From: Nitrosomonadales bacterium
GTDB lineage: Bacteria; Pseudomonadota; Gammaproteobacteria; Burkholderiales; Gallionellaceae
Direction: 5' to 3'
NCBI GenBank assembly: GCA_016199835.1
Contig: JACQFX010000048.1
Span: forward strand, 35,544 to 99,543
Length of the DNA stretch: 64,000 nucleotides
Positions 52,146-60,866 of this stretch are shown piece by piece; within the stretch, counting starts at the first letter, position 1; the number at the start of each line of letters is the position of its first letter. A model generated the notes under the pieces. The model did no database searches, was not told the origin of the DNA, and saw only the letters and a list, made by a program, of their open reading frames with translations. A program made the translations under genes and the position numbers.

Positions 52146-52413
52146 TACCCTATAATTTTGGCTGGAGGATTTCTGGTTGGGTTTCATGCATTGGACAGTT
52201 CGGCGAAACGCACACAAGATGCGGCCGATTTTGTGCAATGTATCCACACTACCTTGACGCAAGTGCTGCTTCCGACAGTTTGGCAGATTTACGACATGGC
52301 ATCCAACCCTGCGTTGGATGCAACCTGCTGAACAGAACAGATTTTATAGTGGCATCGCTTTTGCATGTGGTAGCTCAACCGTTGGAGATCAATTTAATTT
52401 GAGGTCGTAGTTT

Positions 52414-53412
52414 ATGTCTACCGTTATCTCGCGCCGTCGCTTCATAACTTTCGTTGCCGCAGCAGCCGGCCTGCCGTTGCTGTTAAAGGCAGGCGGCGCA
52501 CAAGCCCGGCCCGTGCGCTGGGATGGCAATGCCCTCGGCGCACCGGCATCCATCCAGCTTTATCACACCGACGAAGCCCAGGCGCGCGCCGCTATCGCCG
52601 CCGGACTGGGAGAGCTCAAGCGCCAGGAAGCGATCTTCAGCGTCTATCGCGCAGACAGTTCCATCTCCAGACTCAATCGCGATGGCGTGCTCGAAAATGC
52701 GCCGGACGATCTCATCGCCATGCTCACGCGCGCCTTGTCGCTGGCCAGAATCAGCGACGGCGTATACGACCCCACCGTGCAACCGCTATGGCAGACCTAT
52801 TTCCGCCATTTCACCGCGAGCAATCCCGATCCCGCAGGTCCCGCGCAACGCGATATCTCCGCTGCACTGTCTCTCGTGGATTGGCGCGCAGTCGAAGTGG
52901 ATGCCGCGAACCAGCGCATTTCCTTCGCGCGTCCCGGCATGGGCTTGACGCTGAACAGCGGCGCGCAGGGTTATATCACCGACCGTGTCACCGATGTGTT
53001 GCGCGCCCACGGCTTCGATCGCATGCTCGTCGATATGGGCGAACCACGCGCACTGTCGGCCAAGCCGGACGGCTCCGCATGGCGCATCGCCATCGCCAAT
53101 CCTGCCAACCCCGGCAATGCCGTTACCACACTGGAAGTGGTGAATAAATGCGTGTCCACTTCGGGTGGTTACGGCACCTTGTTCGATGACGCGGGCCGCT
53201 TCACCCACCTGATGGACACACGCACCGGCCGTACTGCGCCAGCGATGCTCGGAGTCTCTGTAGTTGCTGACAGCGGCATCGTCGCCGATGGTCTTTCCGC
53301 CGCCATGCTGCTGGCGCCTGCTGAACGTCGCCAGACCATACTCAAGGCAGCCGGCGGCGACAAGGCGATCTATGTCACGCCTGAAGGCGTGGTCTCCACT
53401 GTAGAAGCATGA
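52414..53412 (+). CDS. apbE: FAD:protein FMN transferase
   Basis: 332 residues. The twin-arginine-type signal SRRRFITFVAAAAGLPLLL indicates export. ApbE family residues: NALGAPASIQLYH, EAIFSVYRADSSISRLN, LNSGAQGYITDRV, LVDMGEPRAL and a C-terminal HLMDTRTGR followed by VVADSGIVADGLSAAM. It transfers FMN from FAD to threonine residues of Rnf subunits in the periplasm. It is directly upstream of rseC and rnf, overlapping rseC by 4 nt. Confidence 0.93.
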   Translation: MSTVISRRRFITFVAAAAGLPLLLKAGGAQARPVRWDGNALGAPASIQLYHTDEAQARAAIAAGLGELKRQEAIFSVYRADSSISRLNRDGVLENAPDDLIAMLTRALSLARISDGVYDPTVQPLWQTYFRHFTASNPDPAGPAQRDISAALSLVDWRAVEVDAANQRISFARPGMGLTLNSGAQGYITDRVTDVLRAHGFDRMLVDMGEPRALSAKPDGSAWRIAIANPANPGNAVTTLEVVNKCVSTSGGYGTLFDDAGRFTHLMDTRTGRTAPAMLGVSVVADSGIVADGLSAAMLLAPAERRQTILKAAGGDKAIYVTPEGVVSTVEA

Positions 53413-53918
53413 TGATGAACACCCCCGCCGACAGCGCCACTGACTACAGTGCCCCCGCCCTGACTGAGGGCATCGCCCACGTGGTGGCGATCAACGGTGG
53501 CAAGGTCTGGCTGGAGCCCGAGCAGACCGGCAGTTGCGGCGGCTGCGCCGCATCGGGCGCATGCGGCGCCAAGGGTATAGGCACGGTAGCCAACCGGCTG
53601 GAAGCACGCCGCTTCCAGATCGAGAATCCAGCCAACCTCGTCGTGGGCGAACGCGTGGTGATAGGCGTACGCGATAACGCGCTGATCAAGGCCTCGATCA
53701 CCGCCTATGCTGTTCCACTCGCCACGCTGCTGACATCCGGCGCAATGGCGCAATGGCGCTTCGGCAGCGACCTCATCACCATGGCGGCGATGGTCGCAGG
53801 CTTGGGATTGGGACTGGTGTTTTCGCGCATGGGCGCAGGCCAGTTGTTGATGCGCGGCGATCTCGCCCCGCAGTTCATACGCCGCGCCAGACCGGGCGAG
53901 ACGTGTAACCACGATTAA
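53409..53918 (+). CDS. rseC: RseC/MucC-like membrane protein
   Basis: 169 residues. The N-terminal cysteine cluster CGGCAASGACG is typical of RseC, and two transmembrane helices follow at about 100-115 and 120-138. In other bacteria RseC works with Rnf/Rsx proteins in redox control of SoxR. Its position between apbE and rnfA supports an Rnf-related role. Confidence 0.87.
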   Translation: MMMNTPADSATDYSAPALTEGIAHVVAINGGKVWLEPEQTGSCGGCAASGACGAKGIGTVANRLEARRFQIENPANLVVGERVVIGVRDNALIKASITAYAVPLATLLTSGAMAQWRFGSDLITMAAMVAGLGLGLVFSRMGAGQLLMRGDLAPQFIRRARPGETCNHD

Positions 53919-53933
53919 ACAAGGAATGACGAC

Positions 53934-54515
53934 ATGAAAGAATATGTTCTGTTAATGGTGAGCGCGGCGTTGGTCAACAACGTGATCCTGGCACGCTTCC
54001 TCGGCCTGTGCTCGTTCATGGGCGTGACCACGCGCATAGACACCGCCGTCGGCATGGGCATGGCCACTACCTTCGTGATCACCGTCTCGTCCATGGCGGA
54101 CTGGGCCGTGCAATCCTTCCTGCTGGAACCTTATGGCCTGGGTTATCTGCGCACGGTGACGTTCATTCTGGTCATCGCCGCCGCCGTGCAATTCACCGAA
54201 ATGACTGTGAAGAAAGTTTCACCGCCGCTGTTCGAGATGCTGGGCATCTACCTGCCGCTGATCACCACCAACTGCGCCGTGCTGGGCGTCGCGCTGCTGC
54301 TGGTCGAAGGCCGCATGAGTTTCATCGCCAGCACCTTGTTCGCTTTCGCCTCTTCCATCGGCTACAGCCTGGTGATGGTCATGTTCGCCGGATTGCGCGA
54401 ACGTATGGCGCTGGCGGATGTCCCACGTTTGTTCGCGGGGCCGCCTATCGGTTTCATCGTTGCAAGCCTGTTGGCCCTGGCGTTTATGGGGTTTTCCGGC
54501 ATGAGTACCAGTTAA
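53934..54515 (+). CDS. rnfA: Rnf electron transport complex subunit A
   Basis: 193 residues, six membrane helices. Starts MKEYVLLMVSAALVNNVILARFLGLCSFMGV, the conserved RnfA N-terminus; the half-repeat NCAVLGVALL is also present. RnfA and RnfE form the inverted-topology membrane pair holding an Fe-S cluster by cysteines (LCSFMG, NCAV). First gene of the rnfABCDGE cluster. Confidence 0.96.
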   Translation: MKEYVLLMVSAALVNNVILARFLGLCSFMGVTTRIDTAVGMGMATTFVITVSSMADWAVQSFLLEPYGLGYLRTVTFILVIAAAVQFTEMTVKKVSPPLFEMLGIYLPLITTNCAVLGVALLLVEGRMSFIASTLFAFASSIGYSLVMVMFAGLRERMALADVPRLFAGPPIGFIVASLLALAFMGFSGMSTS

Positions 54516-54527
54516 GGAGAATTTGTC

Positions 54528-55073
54528 ATGTTAATGGCTATAGGCAGTCTTACCGCAATGGGCGTCACGCTGGGTACCATACTCGGCGCGGCAGCGCGCT
54601 ATCTCCATGTTGAAGAAAACCCGCTGGAGGAAGAACTCAAGGCCATGTTGCCCGGCTCACAGTGCGGCCAGTGCGGTTATGTCGGCTGCGGTCAGGCCGC
54701 TGCAGCGCTGGCCAAAGGCGAAGCACCCGTCACGCTGTGCCCGCCCGGCGGCAAAGCCGTGATCGAAGCGTTGGCCAAAAAACTGGGCGTCAGCGCCGAC
54801 CTTTCCGAGCATGAGGAAAAAGGGCCGGAACACGCTTACGTCATCGAAGGCCTGTGCATAGGCTGCACGCGCTGCATCCGCGAATGCACGACAGACTCCA
54901 TCCTCGGCGCCAACAAACTGATGCACACCATCATCGTTGAGTCCTGCCACGGCTGCGGCAAGTGCGTGGAAGTTTGCCCGACCGAAGCCATCGTGATGAA
55001 ACCCATCGAGGTGACGCTGAACACCTGGCATTGGCCCAAACCCGAAGTCGCCCATCACGTCACCGTGCATTGA
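54528..55073 (+). CDS. rnfB: Rnf complex subunit B (ferredoxin-like)
   Basis: 181 residues. An N-terminal membrane anchor, then the 4Fe-4S motif CGQCGYVGCGQAA and downstream CPPGG, then two ferredoxin motifs CIGCTRCIREC and CHGCGKCVEVCP. It is the cytoplasmic entry point for ferredoxin electrons. It lies 12 bases after rnfA. Confidence 0.96.
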   Translation: MLMAIGSLTAMGVTLGTILGAAARYLHVEENPLEEELKAMLPGSQCGQCGYVGCGQAAAALAKGEAPVTLCPPGGKAVIEALAKKLGVSADLSEHEEKGPEHAYVIEGLCIGCTRCIRECTTDSILGANKLMHTIIVESCHGCGKCVEVCPTEAIVMKPIEVTLNTWHWPKPEVAHHVTVH

Positions 55074-55092
55074 AGTCAGGAGCAGCTTGAAG

Positions 55093-56577
55093 ATGAAACT
55101 TTTCCCAGTTCGTGGCGGCATCCATCCCGACTATCGTAAAGAACAGACCAGCGAAAAAGCCATCGTCGCCATGCCGCTGCCCGCAGCGCTCTACATTCCG
55201 CTGCAACAGCACATAGGCGCGCCCGCCGAAGCATTGGTGCAAGCGGGTGATGTGGTCAAGAAGGGCCAGAAAATCGGACGCAATCAGGGCGCGGTATCGG
55301 CCACCCAGCATGCGCCCACCTCGGGCCGTATCGCATCGGTGACCGAAGTTCCCGCGCCGCACCCTTCGGGCCTGCCGACGCTGACCATCGTCATCGAACC
55401 CGACGGTAAGGACGAATGGGCCGAGCTGCCCGCTCCCATCGCCGATCCTTTCGCTGCGGATATGCAAACGATCAATGCGCGCGTAGCCGAATCCGGCATC
55501 GTCGGCATGGGCGGCGCCGCCTTCCCTTCGGCGATCAAACTGAATCTCGGCACACAGAAAAAACTGCATACGCTGCTGCTCAACGGCGCGGAATGCGAAC
55601 CCTTCCTGACCTGCGATGACCGCGTAATGCGCGAACATGCCGATGAAGTCATCGACGGCGCGCGCATCATGGCTCACGCACTGGGCGTTCCGAATATCGT
55701 CATCGGTATCGAAGATAACAAACCGCAGGCGGCAGACATCATGCGCAAGGCCGCGTCCGCCTTCGCCAACATACAGATCGCCGTTGTGCCCGTGCAATAC
55801 CCCATGGGTTCCGAAAAGCATCTGGTGCAAGCCATCACCGGCAAGGAAACTCCAGCGCGCATGCTGACTGCCGACCTCGGCATCGTCGTGCATAACGTCG
55901 CCACCGCGCGCGCCGTGCATCATGCCGTGCGTTTCGGTCGCCCACTGATCGCGCGTGTCGTGACTGTGAGCGGCGGTGCCTTGCGCGAACCCAGGAACGT
56001 CGAAGTAGCCATCGGCACCAAAATCAGCGACCTCGTCGAATTCTGCGGCGGCTTCGCACAGCGCCCCGAACGCGTGGTCAACGGCGGCCCGATGATGGGC
56101 CAACCGCTGCCCAGCCTGGATGCGCCGGTGGTCAAAGGCACCTCGGGCATACTCGCGCTCACCGCCGAAGAAATCAGCGATCGCCCGACTTCCGCGTGCA
56201 TACGCTGCGGCACCTGCGTCACCATCTGCCCCTGCGGCCTGTCTCCCGTTGAGATGTCTTCCTTCATCCGCAAGGACAATCTCGAAGTCGCCGCCAAACT
56301 CGGCGTGATGGATTGCATCTCGTGCGGCTCATGCTCATGGGTGTGTCCGTCGCACATCCCGCTGGTGCACTACTTCAACTATGCCAAGGGCATGCTGAAT
56401 GCACAGACGCGCGACCAGCGCAAAAACGAGCGCATCAAGACCCTGGTCGAGGCGCGCACCATACGTATCGAGAAAGCCGCCGAAGCCAAGAAAGCCGCTC
56501 TGGCCGCGAAGAAACCCGCCGCCGCAGCCGCACCTGCTGCACCGGCAACTACCACAGAAGAAAAGGCCAACGCATGA
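55093..56577 (+). CDS. rnfC: Rnf complex subunit C (NADH-binding)
   Basis: About 494 residues from ATG 55093; a TTG two codons earlier is possible. Contains the NADH/FMN-binding NuoF-like body (GMGGAAFPSAIKLNL, NGAECEPFLTCDDR) and two [4Fe-4S] motifs CIRCGTCVTICPCG and CISCGSCSWVCPS. The C-terminal Ala/Lys-rich tail (KKAALAAKKPAAAAAP) is short. It exchanges electrons with NADH. Overlaps rnfD by 4 nt. Confidence 0.96.
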   Translation: MKLFPVRGGIHPDYRKEQTSEKAIVAMPLPAALYIPLQQHIGAPAEALVQAGDVVKKGQKIGRNQGAVSATQHAPTSGRIASVTEVPAPHPSGLPTLTIVIEPDGKDEWAELPAPIADPFAADMQTINARVAESGIVGMGGAAFPSAIKLNLGTQKKLHTLLLNGAECEPFLTCDDRVMREHADEVIDGARIMAHALGVPNIVIGIEDNKPQAADIMRKAASAFANIQIAVVPVQYPMGSEKHLVQAITGKETPARMLTADLGIVVHNVATARAVHHAVRFGRPLIARVVTVSGGALREPRNVEVAIGTKISDLVEFCGGFAQRPERVVNGGPMMGQPLPSLDAPVVKGTSGILALTAEEISDRPTSACIRCGTCVTICPCGLSPVEMSSFIRKDNLEVAAKLGVMDCISCGSCSWVCPSHIPLVHYFNYAKGMLNAQTRDQRKNERIKTLVEARTIRIEKAAEAKKAALAAKKPAAAAAPAAPATTTEEKANA

Positions 56578-57647
56578 TTCCAGTAACCACTAGTGGCCCG
56601 TTTACCCACAAGGCCAACAGCGTCCAGAACGTTATGGCCACGGTGCTGCTGGCCTTGCTGCCAGCCACCGCCCTCAACATGTATCTGTTCGGCTGGCCAG
56701 CCATCTTCCTGTTCGCCGTCACCATCGGCTCCTGCGTGGCAGTCGAGGCCGGATGCCTGATGCTGTACGGACGTCCGGTGAAAGAAACGCTGAGCGACAA
56801 CACCGCAGTGCTCACCGGCTGGCTGATGGCCGCGAGCCTGCCGCCCTGGGCGCCCTGGTGGCTGGGTCTGCTCGGTGCGGTATTCGCCATCGCCATGGCC
56901 AAACATGCTTTCGGCGGCGTAGGCCAGAACGTGTTCAACCCCGCCATGGTAGGGCGTACCGTGTTGCTGGTTTCGTTCCCTGTCGTGATGACGGCATGGG
57001 TCGCGCCGCATCCGCTGTTCTCGGCCAATGCGCCGGGGTTTGCCGACGCCATCGCCATCACTTTCGGCGGCCACCTGCCCGACACGATGAGTGCAGCTTC
57101 GGCGCTGGGTTACGTCAAGACTGAATTGTCGCGCGGCATCCCGGTGACGCAGTCCATGACGCAGGTGCCCGACCTGATGGACATGGCGCTGGGTTATCGC
57201 GCAGGCAGCCTGGGAGAAACCTCGGCGCTGCTGATCCTGGCGGGCGGCCTGTTCCTCATGTACAAGCGCATCATCTCCTGGCATATCCCGGTCAGCGTGA
57301 TCGGCTCGCTGTTCCTGATGGGCACAATATTCCATGCTGCCGATCCGGCGCGCTACACCTCCGGCATGTTCCATGTGATGTCCGGCGCCACCTTCCTTGG
57401 GGCCTTCTTCATCGCCACCGACTACGTGACATCGCCAGTATCCAAGATGGGGCAACTGGTATTCGGTGCCGGCGTCGGCTTGCTCGCGTGGACCATCCGT
57501 ACCTATGCCGGTTACCCGGAAGGCATGGCCTTCGCGGTGCTGCTGATGAATTCACTGACCCCCATCATCGACCAATACACCCGCCCGCGCATCTTCGGAC
57601 GCAGCCGCAAGGGTGAGCCGCTGCCGCTGGCAAAGGAGAAAGCATGA
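56574..57647 (+). CDS. rnfD: Rnf complex subunit D; acceptor Thr position reads Ser
   Basis: 357 residues from ATG 56574, overlapping the rnfC stop. Multiple membrane helices and the family stretches FGGVGQNVFNPAMVGR and HVMSGATFLGAFFIATDYVTSP are present. The covalent-FMN site of RnfD is usually S-x-A-T before a PLxxxKT; here the matching segment is DTMSAASALGYVKT, so S176 stands where the flavinylated Thr is expected. Flavinylation of this subunit may be on Ser or absent. Confidence 0.94.
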   Translation: MIPVTTSGPFTHKANSVQNVMATVLLALLPATALNMYLFGWPAIFLFAVTIGSCVAVEAGCLMLYGRPVKETLSDNTAVLTGWLMAASLPPWAPWWLGLLGAVFAIAMAKHAFGGVGQNVFNPAMVGRTVLLVSFPVVMTAWVAPHPLFSANAPGFADAIAITFGGHLPDTMSAASALGYVKTELSRGIPVTQSMTQVPDLMDMALGYRAGSLGETSALLILAGGLFLMYKRIISWHIPVSVIGSLFLMGTIFHAADPARYTSGMFHVMSGATFLGAFFIATDYVTSPVSKMGQLVFGAGVGLLAWTIRTYAGYPEGMAFAVLLMNSLTPIIDQYTRPRIFGRSRKGEPLPLAKEKA

Positions 57648-58297
57648 GCCAGAAAAATATGCTGACTCACGGAGTCATCCTCGGCATATTCTGCCTGGGC
57701 TTCGGCCTGGTACTCGCCGTGACCAACAGCGTCACCGTGGACGATATCGCCGCGCGCGCGCTGGAAGACCGCCAGAACTCCTTGAGCCAGGTGATCCCGA
57801 ACGAGATCCATGACAACAACGTGGTGAAGGACACTCTCACCATGAAGAATAATCTCGGCAAGGAGATCACCGTCTATCGCGCCACCAAGGACGGCAAGGT
57901 GACCGGCGTAGCCTACGAGATATACGGCACGGGCTATGCGGGCGAAATAAAATTGATGTTGGGCGTGGCCGCAGACGGCAAGGTAACTGGCGTGCGCGTG
58001 CTCGCGCACAAGGAAACGCCGGGGCTGGGCGACAAGATCGAAGTGAAGAAGACCGACTGGATCACGCGCTTCGATACCTTGAGCCTGGGCAATCCGCCGA
58101 TAGAGAAATGGAAAGTGAAAAAGGACGGCGGCCAGTTCGACCAGTTCGCGGGCGCCACCATCACACCGCGCGGCGTGGTCAAAGCCATACGCGAAGGCCT
58201 TGAATTTTTCGAGGCGCACAAGGCGGAAATGCTTGCTGCTGCGACTCCAACAGCCAATCCCGACGCTGACAAATCGCACACGAAAGAGGAGCACTGA
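57644..58297 (+). CDS. rnfG: Rnf complex subunit G (FMN-binding, periplasmic)
   Basis: 217 residues. One N-terminal helix (about 8-27) anchors a periplasmic FMN-binding domain; the acceptor is T172 in DQFAGATITP, substrate of ApbE. ETPGLGDK precedes it, as in the family. Overlaps rnfD by 4 nt and precedes rnfE by one base. Confidence 0.95.
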   Translation: MSQKNMLTHGVILGIFCLGFGLVLAVTNSVTVDDIAARALEDRQNSLSQVIPNEIHDNNVVKDTLTMKNNLGKEITVYRATKDGKVTGVAYEIYGTGYAGEIKLMLGVAADGKVTGVRVLAHKETPGLGDKIEVKKTDWITRFDTLSLGNPPIEKWKVKKDGGQFDQFAGATITPRGVVKAIREGLEFFEAHKAEMLAAATPTANPDADKSHTKEEH

Positions 58298-58298
58298 A

Positions 58299-58973
58299 AT
58301 GGCGACTTCATACAACACCATCGTTAAAGACGGCCTGTGGGAAAACAACGGCGTGCTGGCCATGCTGCTGGGCCTGTGCCCGACCATGGCCATGACCACG
58401 AGCGCCACCAACGGCCTTGGCATGGGACTCGCGACCGCCGTCGTGATGGCCGCCTCGGGCCTGCTGGTATCCATTTTCCGCAGCTACATCACGCAGGAGA
58501 TCCGTATCCCGGTTTACATCCTGATCGTCGCCGCCATGGTGACGCTGGTCGATCTGTCGATGAATGCATGGATGCACGAACTGTATAAAGTGCTGGGCCT
58601 GTTCATCCCGCTGATCGTATCCAACTGCCTGCCGCTCGCGCGCCTCGAAGCCTTTGCCTCAAAAGAGCCTCCGGCACAATCCTTGATGGACGGTATCTTC
58701 ATGGGTATCGGCTTTACGCTCGCGCTCACCGCCATCGGTGCCGTGCGCGAGATCACGGGCTCCGGTACGCTGTTCGCCGATGCATCGCTGCTGCTCGGCC
58801 CCGCGTTCAAATTCATGGAAATGCGCGTGCTGCCCGCCGACACCGGCATCCTGATGATGATCCTGCCGCCCGGCGGCTTTCTCGTCGCAGGCCTCATGGT
58901 GGTAGGAAAACGCATGCTTGACGTGCGTGCCGGCAAAGCCATACAGATGGGCGGCGCCCACAGCGCAGCGTAA
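58299..58973 (+). CDS. rnfE: Rnf complex subunit E
   Basis: 224 residues from ATG 58299; an in-frame start at 58200 inside rnfG is rejected. It is a membrane protein homologous to RnfA, with LGLCPTMAMTTSATNGLGMG and VSNCLPLARLEAFASK carrying the cysteines that, with RnfA, ligate an intramembrane Fe-S cluster. Confidence 0.95.
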   Translation: MATSYNTIVKDGLWENNGVLAMLLGLCPTMAMTTSATNGLGMGLATAVVMAASGLLVSIFRSYITQEIRIPVYILIVAAMVTLVDLSMNAWMHELYKVLGLFIPLIVSNCLPLARLEAFASKEPPAQSLMDGIFMGIGFTLALTAIGAVREITGSGTLFADASLLLGPAFKFMEMRVLPADTGILMMILPPGGFLVAGLMVVGKRMLDVRAGKAIQMGGAHSAA

Positions 58974-58983
58974 GGGACACGAG

Positions 58984-59274
58984 ATGAAAATCGGAATCGC
59001 CTACGCCCTGCCCACCCGCCAAGTCTGGTTCGACATAGATGTGCCGGATGGTGCCACCGTGCAAGATGCCATCGACCGCTCCGGCATCCTCAAACAGTTT
59101 CCCGACATCAATCTGGAAACGCAAAAGGTCGGCATCTACGGCAAGCTCAGCAAACTCGATGCGGTGCTCAATGACGGTGATCGCGTCGAGATCTATCGCC
59201 CCATTACCTGCGACCCCAAGACCGTGCCGCGCAAAGCCAAACCCGAGGGCGCGACAGCCGAAGCAGAAAGTTGA
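58984..59274 (+). CDS. rnfH: RnfH family beta-grasp protein
   Basis: 96 residues from ATG 58984 (MKIGIAYALPTRQVWFDIDVP), 10 bases after rnfE. It is ubiquitin/ThiS-like in fold, with RVEIYRPITCDPK near the end, the RnfH (UPF0125) signature. It is found at the end of rnf operons and in toxin-like pairs elsewhere; its role is unsettled. Confidence 0.9.
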   Translation: MKIGIAYALPTRQVWFDIDVPDGATVQDAIDRSGILKQFPDINLETQKVGIYGKLSKLDAVLNDGDRVEIYRPITCDPKTVPRKAKPEGATAEAES

Positions 59275-59420
59275 TCGCCCGCTCGCAGGGTTCCCGCAGG
59301 ATGCGGTTGTGATCCATCCTGTCCCGTGACCTCGCTGTAAATTTAACCACACTCGACTGTTTACTAATAAGTGACGGATGTTACAATTTGTATGGTTGAG
59401 TGTGAGGAATGGACTAGGCA

Positions 59421-60839
59421 GTGATTAAAAAAATACTCGTCGCCAACCGGGGGGAAATCGCGGTTCGTATCGTGCGTGCGTGCTCTGAAATGGGCATCAA
59501 GTCGGTCGCCATTTACACCGATGCCGATCGCCATGCGCTGCATGTCAAAAAGGCGGATGAAGCCTACCACCTCGGTTCGGAACCGGTCACCGGTTATTTG
59601 AATGCCCATAACATCGTGAATATCGCGGTGACATCGGGCTGCGATGCTTTGCATCCGGGATATGGTTTCCTGTCGGAGAACCCAGAGCTGGCGGAAATCT
59701 GCGCGCGCCGCGACATCAAATTCATCGGTCCCGATGCGGACGTGATCCGTCAGATGGGCGACAAGATACAGGCTCGCAACGCGATGATCGCCGCCGGTAT
59801 CCCATGCGTGCCGGGCAGCGACGGCAATCTCGAAGATGTCGAGGAAGCCCGCGTGCTGGCGCACAAGATCGGCTACCCCGTCATGCTCAAGGCCACCAAT
59901 GGCGGCGGCGGTCGCGGTATACGCCGCTGCGACAACGAGAAAGAACTGCTCGGCAATTACGAGCGCGTGATCTCGGAAGCCAGCAAGGCATTCGGCAAGC
60001 CCGAAGTGTTCCTCGAAAAATGCGTGATCAATCCCAAGCACATCGAAGTGCAGATACTGGCCGACAGCCAGGGCAACACCATCCACCTGTTCGAGCGCGA
60101 CTGCTCCATCCAGCGCCGCAACCAGAAACTCATCGAGATCGCGCCTTCGCCGCAGATCTCGCCGGAACAACGCGCCTATATCGGCGAGCTCGGCGTCAAG
60201 GCCGCGCGCGCCGTGGGTTACGAGAACGCGGGCACGGTCGAATTCCTGCTCGACCAGGACGACAATTTTTATTTCATGGAAATGAACACGCGCGTCCAGG
60301 TCGAACACACCGTGACAGAAACCATCACCGGCATCGATATTGTGCAGGAGCAGATACGCATTGCCGACGGCCTGCCGCTGCAATACAAACAGGAAGACGT
60401 GGGGTTTCGCGGCTACGCCATCGAGTTCCGCATCAACGCCGAAGACCCCAAGAACAATTTCCTGCCGAGTTTCGGCAAGATCACGCGCTACTATGCACCG
60501 GGCGGCCCCGGCGTACGCATCGACGCGGCCATGTATAGCGGCTATGTGATCCCGCCCTACTTCGATTCCATGTGCGCCAAGCTCACTGTCTGGGCGCTCA
60601 CCTGGGACGGCGTGGTGGAACGCGGTCGCCGCGCGCTGAGCGACATGCAGGTCTATGGCGTCAAGACCACGATCCAGTATTATCAGGAGATCCTGCAACA
60701 CCCAGATTTCAAGGGCGCAGATTTCAACACCGGCTTTGTCGAGGCGCATCCCGAGTTGATCGAGTACGTCACCAGGATTCCGCCGGAACTGAGAGCCGCC
60801 GCCATTTCCGCCGCCATAGCTGCACACGAAGGCATTTAA
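59421..60839 (+). CDS. pycA: Pyruvate carboxylase subunit A (biotin carboxylase)
   Basis: 472 residues starting with GTG. ATP-grasp biotin carboxylase with KKILVANRGEIAVRIVRA, the ATP loop KATNGGGGRGIR, and EMNTRVQVEHTVTE. It carboxylates biotin carried on PycB. The absence of acetyl-CoA carboxylase accB nearby and the adjacent OadA-like gene point to the two-subunit pyruvate carboxylase. It is 147 bases after rnfH and may share its transcript. Confidence 0.92.
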   Translation: MIKKILVANRGEIAVRIVRACSEMGIKSVAIYTDADRHALHVKKADEAYHLGSEPVTGYLNAHNIVNIAVTSGCDALHPGYGFLSENPELAEICARRDIKFIGPDADVIRQMGDKIQARNAMIAAGIPCVPGSDGNLEDVEEARVLAHKIGYPVMLKATNGGGGRGIRRCDNEKELLGNYERVISEASKAFGKPEVFLEKCVINPKHIEVQILADSQGNTIHLFERDCSIQRRNQKLIEIAPSPQISPEQRAYIGELGVKAARAVGYENAGTVEFLLDQDDNFYFMEMNTRVQVEHTVTETITGIDIVQEQIRIADGLPLQYKQEDVGFRGYAIEFRINAEDPKNNFLPSFGKITRYYAPGGPGVRIDAAMYSGYVIPPYFDSMCAKLTVWALTWDGVVERGRRALSDMQVYGVKTTIQYYQEILQHPDFKGADFNTGFVEAHPELIEYVTRIPPELRAAAISAAIAAHEGI

Positions 60840-60866
60840 TTTCAACCCAAACCTGGCTGATACACC

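Noticed and set aside
52068..52331. 87-residue frame after nifJ
   Set aside because: No ribosome site, no motif, and it runs over an inverted repeat; most likely chance.
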